Assembly (NCBI RefSeq): GCF_009184895.1
Contig: NZ_WESE01000002.1
Coordinates: 434,001 to 498,000, forward strand
Direction: 5' to 3'
Source of the DNA: Nostocoides sp. F2B08
GTDB taxonomy: Bacteria > Actinomycetota > Actinomycetes > Actinomycetales > Dermatophilaceae
DNA length: 64,000 bases
The notes under the pieces are model-generated. The model was not told where the DNA came from. It ran no database searches and saw only the letters and a list, made by a program, of their open reading frames with translations. Shown piece by piece: positions 33,209 through 40,739 of this stretch (position 1 is the stretch's first letter; each line of letters begins with the position of its first letter). The position numbers and the translations under genes were made by a program.

Positions 33209-35361
33209 GTCCTCGGATCGATCCCGTTCGACCCTGTGACACGGACGGGGACGCCGTTCAGGACGGCATTGGCTGACACCGACTCGACCCGCAAGGGGTC
33301 GGTGAGGTCGTTGATCGAGACCCCCGGCAGGCCCCGGGCGTGAGTCATCGCGACCCCGTCGCGGTCGTGCCCATAGCCGTGCGGCAGCGACACCACCCCG
33401 GGCATCATGTCCTCGGTCAGCGCCACCTCGACCTGCACCCGGCCCGCGGTCGAGGAGACGTCCACGCGCATACCATCCTCGATGCCGCGCTCCCGCGCAT
33501 CGCCCGGGTGCATGAGCAGCTGATGGCGCGACCGCCCGCGGGTCAGGCGCGGCGCGTTGTGCAGCCAGGAGTTGTTGTCGCGCTGATGCCGGCGGCCGAT
33601 GAGGAGCAGCTCGTCCGGCTCGGGCCGCCAGGTCGCATCGCCATCGACAGCGGCCGCGAGCGCATGCACCTGCTCGAGCACGGTGTCGACCGCGACGTCG
33701 ATCCGCTTGTCCTTGGTCCACAACCGCCCGGGGAGGCGCGAGACGTGCGCGCCGGCGTCGAGGCCGGCCGGGGTGCGGGTCAACTGACGCACCGAGGTGC
33801 GTGGAGAGCCGGTCCGCAGCAGCAGGTCGACCTGCCGCCGCGGACTCAGCCGGAGCCGCGCCTGCTGCTGCAGGCTCGGCCGCTGGCCCCGCTCCCGCAA
33901 CAGGGCCAGCGTCAGGTCGCGCGCGATCTGCCAGTCGTGCCGCTGATGCGCCGCCGGCTCGTAGAGCGCCTCGGAGAACCGCGCCGTGTTGCGCACCGCG
34001 AGCGTGTGGAAGATCAGGTCGTAGTGGTCGCGTTCCAGCGGCGCCGTCGGCGGCAGGATGACGTCGGCGTGCCGGGTGGTCTCGTTGAGGTAGAAGTCGA
34101 TCGCGACCATGAAGTCCAGCCCGGCGAACGCCGCGCCGAGCCGGTCGCCCGCCGGCGTCGAGGAAACGGGGTTGCCGGCGACCGTGACCATCGCGCGGAT
34201 CTGCCCCTCGCCGGGAGTCTCGATCTCCTCGCGCAGCACCGAGACCGGCAGCTCGCCGCCCATCGACGGCAGGTCCCGCACCCTCGACCGGCGGTGCCCC
34301 AGCTTGCCGGGACCGATGATCCCCTTGGCGATGATGTCGATGACGGGGCTGCTCAACATCGTGCCGCCCTCGCGGTCGAGGTTGCCCGTGACGATGTTGA
34401 TCACCTGCACGGCCCACTGCCCGACGACACCGTGCGCCTGCGTCGACAGGCCCATCCGCCCGTGCACGGCGGCCCGCTTCGCCGACCACAGCGCGTCGGC
34501 GAGGTCGACGATGGCTGTCGCGCGCATACCGCTGACGGACTCGGCCACCTCGGGGGTGAACGGCTCGACCGCCTCGCGCACCCGGTCCAGTCCGTCGATG
34601 TATGCGGCGGCCCGGTCCCCCTTCGCCAGCAGCTCGCGCAGGATGGCCAGGAGAGCGAAGGCGTCGGTGCCCGGACGGATGAAGTGGTGCTCGTCGGCCA
34701 CCTTGGCCGTCTCGGTCCGGCGCGGGTCGATGACCACCATCCGACCCCCGCGGGAGGCGAGGTCGCGACGGCGCTGCGGGAAGTCCGGCACCGTCCAGAT
34801 CGAGCCGTTGGACGCCATCGGGTTGTGGCCGATGAGGACCAGCAGGTCGGTGCGGTCGATGTCCGGCACGGGCAGGAGGAACTGGTGTCCGTAGAGCATC
34901 CAGGCGACCACTTGGTGCGGCAGCTGGTCCACCGAGGTCGCGCTGAAGACGTTGCGGGTGCGGATCGTCCGGACCAGCTGGAGGTTGTGGGTGAGCGCGC
35001 CGAGGCTGTGCACGTTGGGGTTGCCGAGGTAGACGCCGACCGCGTCCCTGCCGTGCGCGGTCTGGATCTCGTGGAGGCGGCGGGCGACGTGCTCGATCGC
35101 CTCGTGCCAGCTGACCTGGACCCACTCGCCGTCGATCTTGCGCAGCGGCCGCTGGAGGCGGTCGGGGTCGTCGTGGATGTCCTGGAGCGCGAACGCCTTC
35201 GGGCAGATGTGGCCGCGGCTCAGGGGATCGTCCGCATGGCCGCGCAGGTCCTGGATCCGCTGATCGGCGTCCAGCGTGACCTGCAGGCCGCAGCTCGCCT
35301 CGCACAGAACGCACGTGATGTGGCGGGTGGTCGTGCCGGCTGCTGGGTCTTCCCTGGTCAT
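33178..35361 (-). CDS. Molybdopterin oxidoreductase family protein (formate dehydrogenase-like)
   Basis: 727 aa, a DMSO-reductase family catalytic subunit. The N-terminal 4Fe-4S site is Cys17, Cys20, Cys24 and Cys53 (CVLCEASCG ... HICPKA). The MGD-binding blocks include HNPMASNG, VIDPRRTETA, NHVDQL-like SVDQLPHQ and SINDLTDPLRV. The metal ligand region SATSVDQ carries no clear SeCys or Cys, so a Ser or Asp ligand type is possible. No TAT signal is seen, so cytoplasmic. No Fe-S or membrane partner gene is adjacent. The physiological substrate is unknown. The ATG at 35361 is well placed. Confidence 0.87.
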   Translation of the reverse strand: MTREDPAAGTTTRHITCVLCEASCGLQVTLDADQRIQDLRGHADDPLSRGHICPKAFALQDIHDDPDRLQRPLRKIDGEWVQVSWHEAIEHVARRLHEIQTAHGRDAVGVYLGNPNVHSLGALTHNLQLVRTIRTRNVFSATSVDQLPHQVVAWMLYGHQFLLPVPDIDRTDLLVLIGHNPMASNGSIWTVPDFPQRRRDLASRGGRMVVIDPRRTETAKVADEHHFIRPGTDAFALLAILRELLAKGDRAAAYIDGLDRVREAVEPFTPEVAESVSGMRATAIVDLADALWSAKRAAVHGRMGLSTQAHGVVGQWAVQVINIVTGNLDREGGTMLSSPVIDIIAKGIIGPGKLGHRRSRVRDLPSMGGELPVSVLREEIETPGEGQIRAMVTVAGNPVSSTPAGDRLGAAFAGLDFMVAIDFYLNETTRHADVILPPTAPLERDHYDLIFHTLAVRNTARFSEALYEPAAHQRHDWQIARDLTLALLRERGQRPSLQQQARLRLSPRRQVDLLLRTGSPRTSVRQLTRTPAGLDAGAHVSRLPGRLWTKDKRIDVAVDTVLEQVHALAAAVDGDATWRPEPDELLLIGRRHQRDNNSWLHNAPRLTRGRSRHQLLMHPGDARERGIEDGMRVDVSSTAGRVQVEVALTEDMMPGVVSLPHGYGHDRDGVAMTHARGLPGVSINDLTDPLRVESVSANAVLNGVPVRVTGSNGIDPRTVDKHAEDFV

Positions 35362-35402
35362 GCGTCTTCCCCTGTCATGGACCCGAGCCTATGGTGGGTC
35401 GC

Positions 35403-35672
35403 ATGTGCCGCAACATCCGTCCGCTCCACAACTTCGAGCCGCCGGCCACGACCGACGAGGTCCAGGCGGCGGCGCTGCAGTACGTCCGGAAGGTGTCGGG
35501 CACGACGAAGCCGTCGCAGGTGAACGCCGAGGCGTTCGAGCGGGCTGTCTCGGAGGTGGCGCAGGCGACGGCGCGCCTGCTCGACGCGCTCGAGACGTCG
35601 GCGCCGCCGAAGGACCGCGAGGTCGAGGCGGCCAAGGCGCGGGCTAGGGCTCAGAAGCGCTACGCGTCGTAG
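35403..35672 (+). CDS. DUF2277 family protein
   Basis: 89 aa, a small protein that opens with MCRNIRPLHNFEPPATTDEV, the family hallmark, and ends in a basic tail. The ATG at 35403 is used because all relatives start at MCRNI; an in-frame ATG-like start at 35391 adds four residues. Its end overlaps the convergent hypothetical gene by 13 bp. Function unknown. Confidence 0.8.
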   Translation: MCRNIRPLHNFEPPATTDEVQAAALQYVRKVSGTTKPSQVNAEAFERAVSEVAQATARLLDALETSAPPKDREVEAAKARARAQKRYAS

Positions 35673-36166
35673 TCGCTCGCCTCAACCAGGTCGTGCTCCT
35701 GGGCCGGCCGCAGGATCGTGAACTCCGACGTTGCGATGTCGTCGCGCGAGATGCCGGTGAGGCGCTCGAAGATGGCGAGCGCGGACTCCTCGGTCAGGCG
35801 GTCGAAGCCCTCCTCCTCCGGCAGCGGCTCGCCGGTGTTCAGTGAGCTCTCCTCGAGCGCGTCGACCAGGTGGCGACGCCGGCCGTCGGCGTCGCTGACG
35901 GACAGGGTGTAGATGTCGGCGTTGCTCGACAGGCCGACGGCGACGACTCTCGTGCCGAAGGTGCGAGCGATCGACTCGTCGGTCTCCGTCAGGTCGGAGT
36001 GCCCGTGCACGATGAGCACCCCGCCCGCCGTCTCGCGGGCCGCGGGCTCATCGCCCGCGCCCGCCTCGGATCCCGGGGCGGTGATGTCCATCGCGTAGAG
36101 CCCGATCCGCGGCAGGTCCGCGAGACCGATTCCGTCGATCTTGACGAGTCCTCGTGGCATGTTCAT
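35660..36166 (-). CDS. Hypothetical protein, 168 aa, acidic
   Basis: No family recognised. Acidic, soluble and rich in Asp/Glu/Ser. The start GLVKIDGIGLADLPRIG is followed by a low-complexity acidic loop, then VVAVGLSSNADIYTLSVSDADG and a C-terminal ATSEFTILRPAQEHDLVEASDY. It has good codon use, and no signal or membrane segment. It may be a small binding protein or antitoxin-like, but nothing supports a specific role. Confidence 0.6.
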   Translation of the reverse strand: MNMPRGLVKIDGIGLADLPRIGLYAMDITAPGSEAGAGDEPAARETAGGVLIVHGHSDLTETDESIARTFGTRVVAVGLSSNADIYTLSVSDADGRRRHLVDALEESSLNTGEPLPEEEGFDRLTEESALAIFERLTGISRDDIATSEFTILRPAQEHDLVEASDYDA

Positions 36167-36247
36167 GCACTTCAGGCTCGCACACTCGGCTGACGGTGTC
36201 CGCGCGGGCGGGGAGCGGTCGGTCCGGGCGTGTGGGAGTCGATCGGG

Positions 36248-36256
36248 TTATCCACA
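36248..36256 (+). other. Perfect DnaA box
   Basis: TTATCCACA, the consensus DnaA box, stands alone in the 197-bp gap upstream of the DUF6318 lipoprotein gene, about 3 kb from the cluster near dnaB. A GTATGCGGT 9-mer lies 8 bp further on. Confidence 0.5.
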
Positions 36257-36363
36257 GGCATTCGGTATGCGGTGCGCACCTCTCGCAGAGTCGGGTTAGC
36301 CTCGTGGGGCACCGGTGAGAGGTTCGCCGGTGGACCTCACTCTCATCAGGCGGGGAAGAACGA

Positions 36364-36987
36364 ATGGCAGGACATACTTCGGCGCGCTCGCGTGCGCGTC
36401 TGGCGGCGGTCGGCATGGCGCTGGCGGCGGTCATCGTCGTGAGCGGGTGCGGTGACGCCGATGAGCCGGACGGCTCGGCGACTTCGACTGCGACGACATC
36501 GGTGACCGAGACGTCGACCGAGTCACCAACGACGGAGATGCCGGAGCCCACCGAGACGTCGGCCCTCCCGCCGTTGCCGGACGAGGCGACCGAGAACACC
36601 CCCGAGGGTGCTGAGGCGTTCATTCGGTACTACTTCGACGTGGTGAATCGTCTCCATCGTGATCCAGCCGTCGGGGTGCTGGCGGATCTAGCCGACGCGG
36701 ACTGCCAGTCTTGCGCCAATGCCGAGGACACCATCTCTTACTTGGTGACAAACGACGCCGCCCTCGACGCTGACCTAATTGAGGTTCAGTCCATGTCACG
36801 ACTGGGCGGCGGGGCGCCGGACGTTACCCGCTTCACCGCCGAGTGGGTCTACCTGGAGAACCAGGCTGTTGCCTCTGATGGACAAGTGGTCGACACCATT
36901 CCGCGCCAAGAATTCTCCGGCATCCTCGCAGCTAAGTGGACAGGTGACTCATGGGTCTTCTACGACGCCGCCTCCGACGACACGTAG
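36364..36987 (+). CDS. DUF6318 family lipoprotein
   Basis: 207 aa. Residues 1-30 form a lipoprotein signal with the lipobox VVSGC. A 40-residue Thr/Ser/Pro/Glu linker follows. The domain has TPEGAEAFIRYYFDVVNRLHRD and DADCQSCANAE, with the Cys pair of DUF6318. It is exported and lipid-anchored, with unknown binding partner. The ATG at 36364 is 19 bp after a GGGG run. Its 3' end overlaps the next start by 37 bp, so the two are translated in succession. Confidence 0.82.
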   Translation: MAGHTSARSRARLAAVGMALAAVIVVSGCGDADEPDGSATSTATTSVTETSTESPTTEMPEPTETSALPPLPDEATENTPEGAEAFIRYYFDVVNRLHRDPAVGVLADLADADCQSCANAEDTISYLVTNDAALDADLIEVQSMSRLGGGAPDVTRFTAEWVYLENQAVASDGQVVDTIPRQEFSGILAAKWTGDSWVFYDAASDDT

Positions 36988-37835
36988 TCGCCCTGTTCGC
37001 TGCGAGCGCGGTCGGTCCAACTCTTCTACTCGCGCCTGCCCTTGCGAACCAGCCACCGGATTGGACTGGCGCGACAGAGAGTGAAGGCATCCGCGTCGGG
37101 GCTTCCCGCGGCGAAGCGCAACAAGTCGCCCGATCCGGCGAACGCGCAGGCATCACCTACACCTACACCTCGATCTCCTTCTGCGCGACGGACCCTACCG
37201 ACCCAGCGCGTGACGACGTCTGCACGGCGGCCTTCGTCGAGTGCGCGGGCAACACCCCGGAGCAGGGCCTCGGTCCGGCGATCCGCATCTTCCGCCAGGC
37301 CGACGGCGACACAACCTGGGAGTTCCGGGGGATCTCCTGCTTCCCCGACCTCGTCAACGCCGGCCCTGCCCTCACGATGGACATGATCGTGGAGGCCTTC
37401 CACGACACTGCCTTCGCGGTCCCGGGAGTGAAGATCCAGCCAGAGGGCGACGTCACCCTGGTCACCCTGCCGACGTACTACGAGGTGCGTTTCCCCACCG
37501 AGGGCTACGAGCCCGCCGAGATCGACACCACGGACATCCTCGGCTTCTCCGTCGACATCCGCCCCCGTCTCGACGCCATCACCTACCACTTCGGCGACGG
37601 CGCAACCGCCGGCCCGACGACCGAACTCGGCGGCCCGTACCCCACCGGTGGCATCGTCCACGAGTACTCCTCGAAGGGCACCTTCCCGGTCCGGGCCGAC
37701 ATCACCTACGGCGGCGAGTTCCGGGTCAACGGCGGCGGCTGGTCCGACATCCCGGGCACCGCGACGATCACGGGCACCGAGACCCCCGTGACGGTCATGG
37801 AGTCCCGCGCCCGCCTCGTCACGAGCGGCGACTGA
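36951..37835 (+). CDS. Secreted protein with PKD-like C-terminal domain
   Basis: 294 aa. An N-terminal signal with twin Arg clusters (RRRLRRHVVALFAASAVG) is followed by an export core ending at about ALANQPP. The mid part contains paired Cys (FCATDPTDPARDDVC, ISCFPDL). The C-terminus has a polycystic-kidney-disease-type pattern: TYHFGDGATAGPT, GGIVHEYSSKGTFPV. The gene overlaps the lipoprotein gene in another frame, which implies coupled expression. A surface or envelope role is likely. Confidence 0.78.
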   Translation: MGLLRRRLRRHVVALFAASAVGPTLLLAPALANQPPDWTGATESEGIRVGASRGEAQQVARSGERAGITYTYTSISFCATDPTDPARDDVCTAAFVECAGNTPEQGLGPAIRIFRQADGDTTWEFRGISCFPDLVNAGPALTMDMIVEAFHDTAFAVPGVKIQPEGDVTLVTLPTYYEVRFPTEGYEPAEIDTTDILGFSVDIRPRLDAITYHFGDGATAGPTTELGGPYPTGGIVHEYSSKGTFPVRADITYGGEFRVNGGGWSDIPGTATITGTETPVTVMESRARLVTSGD

Positions 37836-37859
37836 GCCGCCACAGGCGACTCAGAACGT

Positions 37860-37919
37860 TTGTGTCATGGCGACACGCCGACGGCCATGCGATGTGACCA
37901 GCGTGTCTCCATGACACAA
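37860..37919. repeat. Hairpin repeat element, copy 1
   Basis: Left arm 37860-37878 (TTGTGTCATGGCGACACGC) pairs with the right arm 37901-37919; one base differs from the other two copies. It lies between the PKD-like gene and the endonuclease-like gene. See copies at 39001 and 40628. Confidence 0.85.
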
Positions 37920-37944
37920 GCAGCGCCACAACTCGAGCCCGGGG

Positions 37945-38946
37945 TCACCACCCGTCGAACGGGCTGATCTGATCGAGCGAAACGCCGATGTGGATCGCGA
38001 GCCGACGGATCAGCTCTGTCCGGCGCCAGGACTCGAAGATGTCGGCCTTGAAGATCTCGACGACTCGCCAACCAGCCGCCTCGGCCAGCCCGCGTTTCGC
38101 CGAGTCCTTCCCGCGAGCATCGAGGCCTGCGTGCGGAGCCCCCTGGAACTCACCCACCGTTCGTTGCCTGCGCCAGGTCAGATCGCCCTTGAGGATCTCT
38201 TCGCCGTCGGGTCCTCGCACCCATGCGTTGAGCAAGGGCTCCGGCAGACCGGCGCGGGTGACGAGCAGCCTCGAGCGCGTCTCCATCGGTGACCACACGC
38301 GTGGCCGCATGAGGGGCAGCGCCTCGAGCAGCTGGGCCTTCCCTTTGTGGCGCCTCCTTCTCGCCATCGCCCGCCACAGATGCGCGATGCCGCCCAACGC
38401 CGGGTCTGTCAGCCATCCCTTCTCACCGGGCCGAAGGGTGGGATGGACCTCCTCCGTCTCCCACCGTGTCGGCGCGATCAGTTCGCACGCAGCATCACCG
38501 GCGACGACGAGCTCTTCCACCGTCAGACCCAGCCACGGTGCGGCCAGGTCCACCCAGGTATCTGCGGCCGACGTCACGTTCAGGCCGTCCCGCTCGACGA
38601 GCAGGCGAAGCTCGGCTCCGTTGTGGGACCGCACGCCAGAGCGAACAAGGGGAGGGCGCCCTCGCGCTCGCATGACGTCGAGCACCGGCTCTCTCTCGAT
38701 CCGACGTGGCAGGGGTATACCCCAGATCAGGGCCGCAGTCGCGTGAGAGAACACCGCGTCGTCAGGGAGAGCCAAGGCGAACGCGCGCGCATGCTGGCGC
38801 CACCCTTCGAGCGGCCCGTCGGCGCGCACCGATCGCGTGGGAATGTGCAGATGCGGTCGGCGGACCTTCCACGCCGGGATGCCCCTGGTCCCGCTCTCGG
38901 AGGCTGGGAAGATGGCGGGCGCCTGACTATCACTGCGTCGGTCCAC
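37945..38946 (-). CDS. AbiEi-like / DUF559 endonuclease-domain protein
   Basis: 333 aa. The N-terminal part has a promoter-like sequence (HIPTRSVRADGPLEGWRQHARAFALALPDD, FSHATAALIWGIPLPRR) seen in actinobacterial AbiEi-like proteins. The C-terminal part is a Vsr/DUF559-type nuclease fold: SRLLVTRAGLPEPLLNAWV, LKGDLTWRRQRTVGEFQGAPHA and AEAAGWRVVEIFKADIF. A GTG start at 38946 is used; shorter starts exist. No AbiEii toxin gene is adjacent. It is flanked on both sides by copies 1 and 2 of the hairpin element. Confidence 0.72.
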   Translation of the reverse strand: MDRRSDSQAPAIFPASESGTRGIPAWKVRRPHLHIPTRSVRADGPLEGWRQHARAFALALPDDAVFSHATAALIWGIPLPRRIEREPVLDVMRARGRPPLVRSGVRSHNGAELRLLVERDGLNVTSAADTWVDLAAPWLGLTVEELVVAGDAACELIAPTRWETEEVHPTLRPGEKGWLTDPALGGIAHLWRAMARRRRHKGKAQLLEALPLMRPRVWSPMETRSRLLVTRAGLPEPLLNAWVRGPDGEEILKGDLTWRRQRTVGEFQGAPHAGLDARGKDSAKRGLAEAAGWRVVEIFKADIFESWRRTELIRRLAIHIGVSLDQISPFDGW

Positions 38947-39000
38947 GGGACGATGGTTCCGGAAGGCTCGGAACTGCGCCGTCGGCTATCCACAGGCGCT

Positions 39001-39060
39001 TTGTGTCATGGAGACACGCCGACGTCCCACCGGAACCATCGGCGTGTCTCCATGACACAA
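39001..39060. repeat. Hairpin repeat element, copy 2
   Basis: Perfect 21-bp arms, 39001-39021 and 39040-39060. The left arm starts TTGTGTCATGGAGACACGC. It lies between the endonuclease-like gene (left) and the MATE gene (right), so it is shared as a flank by both. Its loop also pairs with bases 38951-38962. Confidence 0.9.
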
Positions 39061-39169
39061 ACGCGGGAGAGGCCCCGGCCCAGCGGGAGAACGGCCACAA
39101 CCGCGCAGGCGACGGGCGGCGACTGAACGGCATCCGAGCACGCGGCGCCGGCCGGTCTATGGTGGCCGG

Positions 39170-40591
39170 GTGAGTGAGGGAACGCGGCGCCTCCCCCGGC
39201 TTCCGCCTCGTCGCAGCCCCCGCGCCCCCGACGAGCAGCAGCGCAACCGGGCCGAAAGCCGCGAGGTCCTTCGGCTCGCCGTCCCCGCCTTCCTCGCCCT
39301 CGTCGCCGAGCCGCTGTTCCTCCTCGCCGACTCGGCGATCGTCGGACACCTGGGCACCCCGCAGCTCGCCGGTCTCGGCGTCGCCAGCGCGATCCTGCTG
39401 ACAGCCGCCAACGTCTTCGTCTTCCTCGCCTATGGCACGACCGCCACCGTGGCCAGACATCTCGGCGCCGGCTCCCGGCCCAACGCCGTCGCCGCCGGAA
39501 TCGACGGCGCCTGGCTGGCCATCGCGCTCGGCACCGTCACTGGCGTCATCGTCGCACTCACCGCCGAACCGCTATGCGGCGTGTTCGGCGCATCCGAGGA
39601 GGCGATCGGGTATGCGGTGACCTACCTGCGCATCTCGGCCATCGGCATACCCTTCATGCTCGTCGTCCTGGCCGTCACCGGAGTGCTGCGCGGACTCCAG
39701 GACACCAAGACCCCGCTCATCGCGAGCGTCTTCGGCTTCGGTCTGAACATCGTCCTGAACTTCTGGTTCGTCTACGGGCTCGACATGGGCATCGCCGGCG
39801 CCGCCTGGGGCACGGTGATCTCGCAGTTCCTCATGGCCTCGGGCCTGGTCTTCATGTTGCTGCGCGAGGCGCGCCGGCTCCACACTCCCCTGCGCGCGCA
39901 CCCGGCGAGGGTTCTCGTGGCAGCCCGCGACGGCATACCGCTGCTCGTCCGGACCCTCGCCCTGCGCGCGATCCTCCTCACCACGATGTGGACCGCGGCC
40001 AGCCTCGGCGACGTCCCGCTTGCGGCGCACCAGATCGCGGCGACGATCTGGAGCTTCCTCGTCTTCGCCCTCGACGCGATCGCGATCGCCGCGCAGGCGC
40101 TGACCGGCAAGTCGCTGGGCGCCGGCGACACGGTGGCGACCCGACGCTCGACCAACCTGATGGTGCGCTGGGGGATCTGGAGCGGCGTCGTCGCCGGGCT
40201 CGCGCTCCTCCTCGTGCTGCGCTGGCTGCCGCAGCTGTTCACCAACGACCAGGACGTGCAACGCGTGCTGGCGAGCGCGCTGCTCATCGTCGCGCTCTCG
40301 CAGCCGCTGTCGGGCTACGTCTTCGTCATCGACGGCGTGCTCATCGGTGCCGGCGACGCACGCTGGCTCGCCAAGGCGATGGTCGTCAACTTCATGCTCT
40401 ATCTCCCCCTGATATTCGGCGTGTATGCGCTGGGCCCCTGGCTCCTGTCCACCGAGCCTCCCGTGCGCGGCATGCGTCACGCGATGCTCTGGCTTTGGCT
40501 GGCGTTCACCGGCTTCATGGCCATCCGGGCCGTCCTGCTCGGGATGCGGGTGCGCACGGACCGTTGGATGGTGACGGGCGCTCCTCGCTGA
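39170..40591 (+). CDS. MATE family efflux transporter
   Basis: 473 aa, twelve membrane helices, DinF/NorM branch. LRLAVPAFLALVAEPLFLLADSAIVGHLGT opens the first bundle, and LRISAIGIPFMLVVLAVTGVLRGLQDTKTPL is the typical loop. It exports cationic drugs or lipids in exchange for H+ or Na+. The GTG at 39170 is the start. In related genomes a MATE gene commonly lies close to dnaB; here that interval has extra genes. It is bracketed by hairpin copies 2 and 3. Confidence 0.9.
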   Translation: MSEGTRRLPRLPPRRSPRAPDEQQRNRAESREVLRLAVPAFLALVAEPLFLLADSAIVGHLGTPQLAGLGVASAILLTAANVFVFLAYGTTATVARHLGAGSRPNAVAAGIDGAWLAIALGTVTGVIVALTAEPLCGVFGASEEAIGYAVTYLRISAIGIPFMLVVLAVTGVLRGLQDTKTPLIASVFGFGLNIVLNFWFVYGLDMGIAGAAWGTVISQFLMASGLVFMLLREARRLHTPLRAHPARVLVAARDGIPLLVRTLALRAILLTTMWTAASLGDVPLAAHQIAATIWSFLVFALDAIAIAAQALTGKSLGAGDTVATRRSTNLMVRWGIWSGVVAGLALLLVLRWLPQLFTNDQDVQRVLASALLIVALSQPLSGYVFVIDGVLIGAGDARWLAKAMVVNFMLYLPLIFGVYALGPWLLSTEPPVRGMRHAMLWLWLAFTGFMAIRAVLLGMRVRTDRWMVTGAPR

Positions 40592-40627
40592 CAGCCGCCC
40601 GCCACCAGACCGCCATCACATCACCCT

Positions 40628-40687
40628 TTGTGTCATGGAGACACGCCGGCGAGTGCGCGCGCGCGTCGGCGTGTCTCCATGACACAA
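40628..40687. repeat. Hairpin repeat element, copy 3
   Basis: Perfect 21-bp arms, 40628-40648 and 40667-40687, of the same sequence as copy 2 with a different, alternating GC loop. It is in the gap between the convergent MATE and GGT genes and could act as a bidirectional terminator. Confidence 0.9.
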
Positions 40688-40739
40688 CACGGGGCTGGCC
40701 CGCCAGGCGAGGGACGTCGCCCGTGCGGGGCACCGGGTC

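Noticed and set aside
31851-33239. Long plus-strand open frame opposite dnaB
   Set aside because: It is antisense to conserved DnaB codons, Arg/Leu-rich with no homology, a usual artefact at high GC.
33340-35523. 727-codon plus-strand frame opposite the molybdopterin oxidoreductase
   Set aside because: Mirror of a clearly conserved gene; Val/Arg/His-rich, with no domain.
37945-38946. Type IV AbiE toxin-antitoxin pair
   Set aside because: No nucleotidyltransferase toxin gene is next to the AbiEi-like protein.
37860-40687. CRISPR array
   Set aside because: Only three copies, more than 1 kb apart, each internally palindromic, with genes between and no cas gene.
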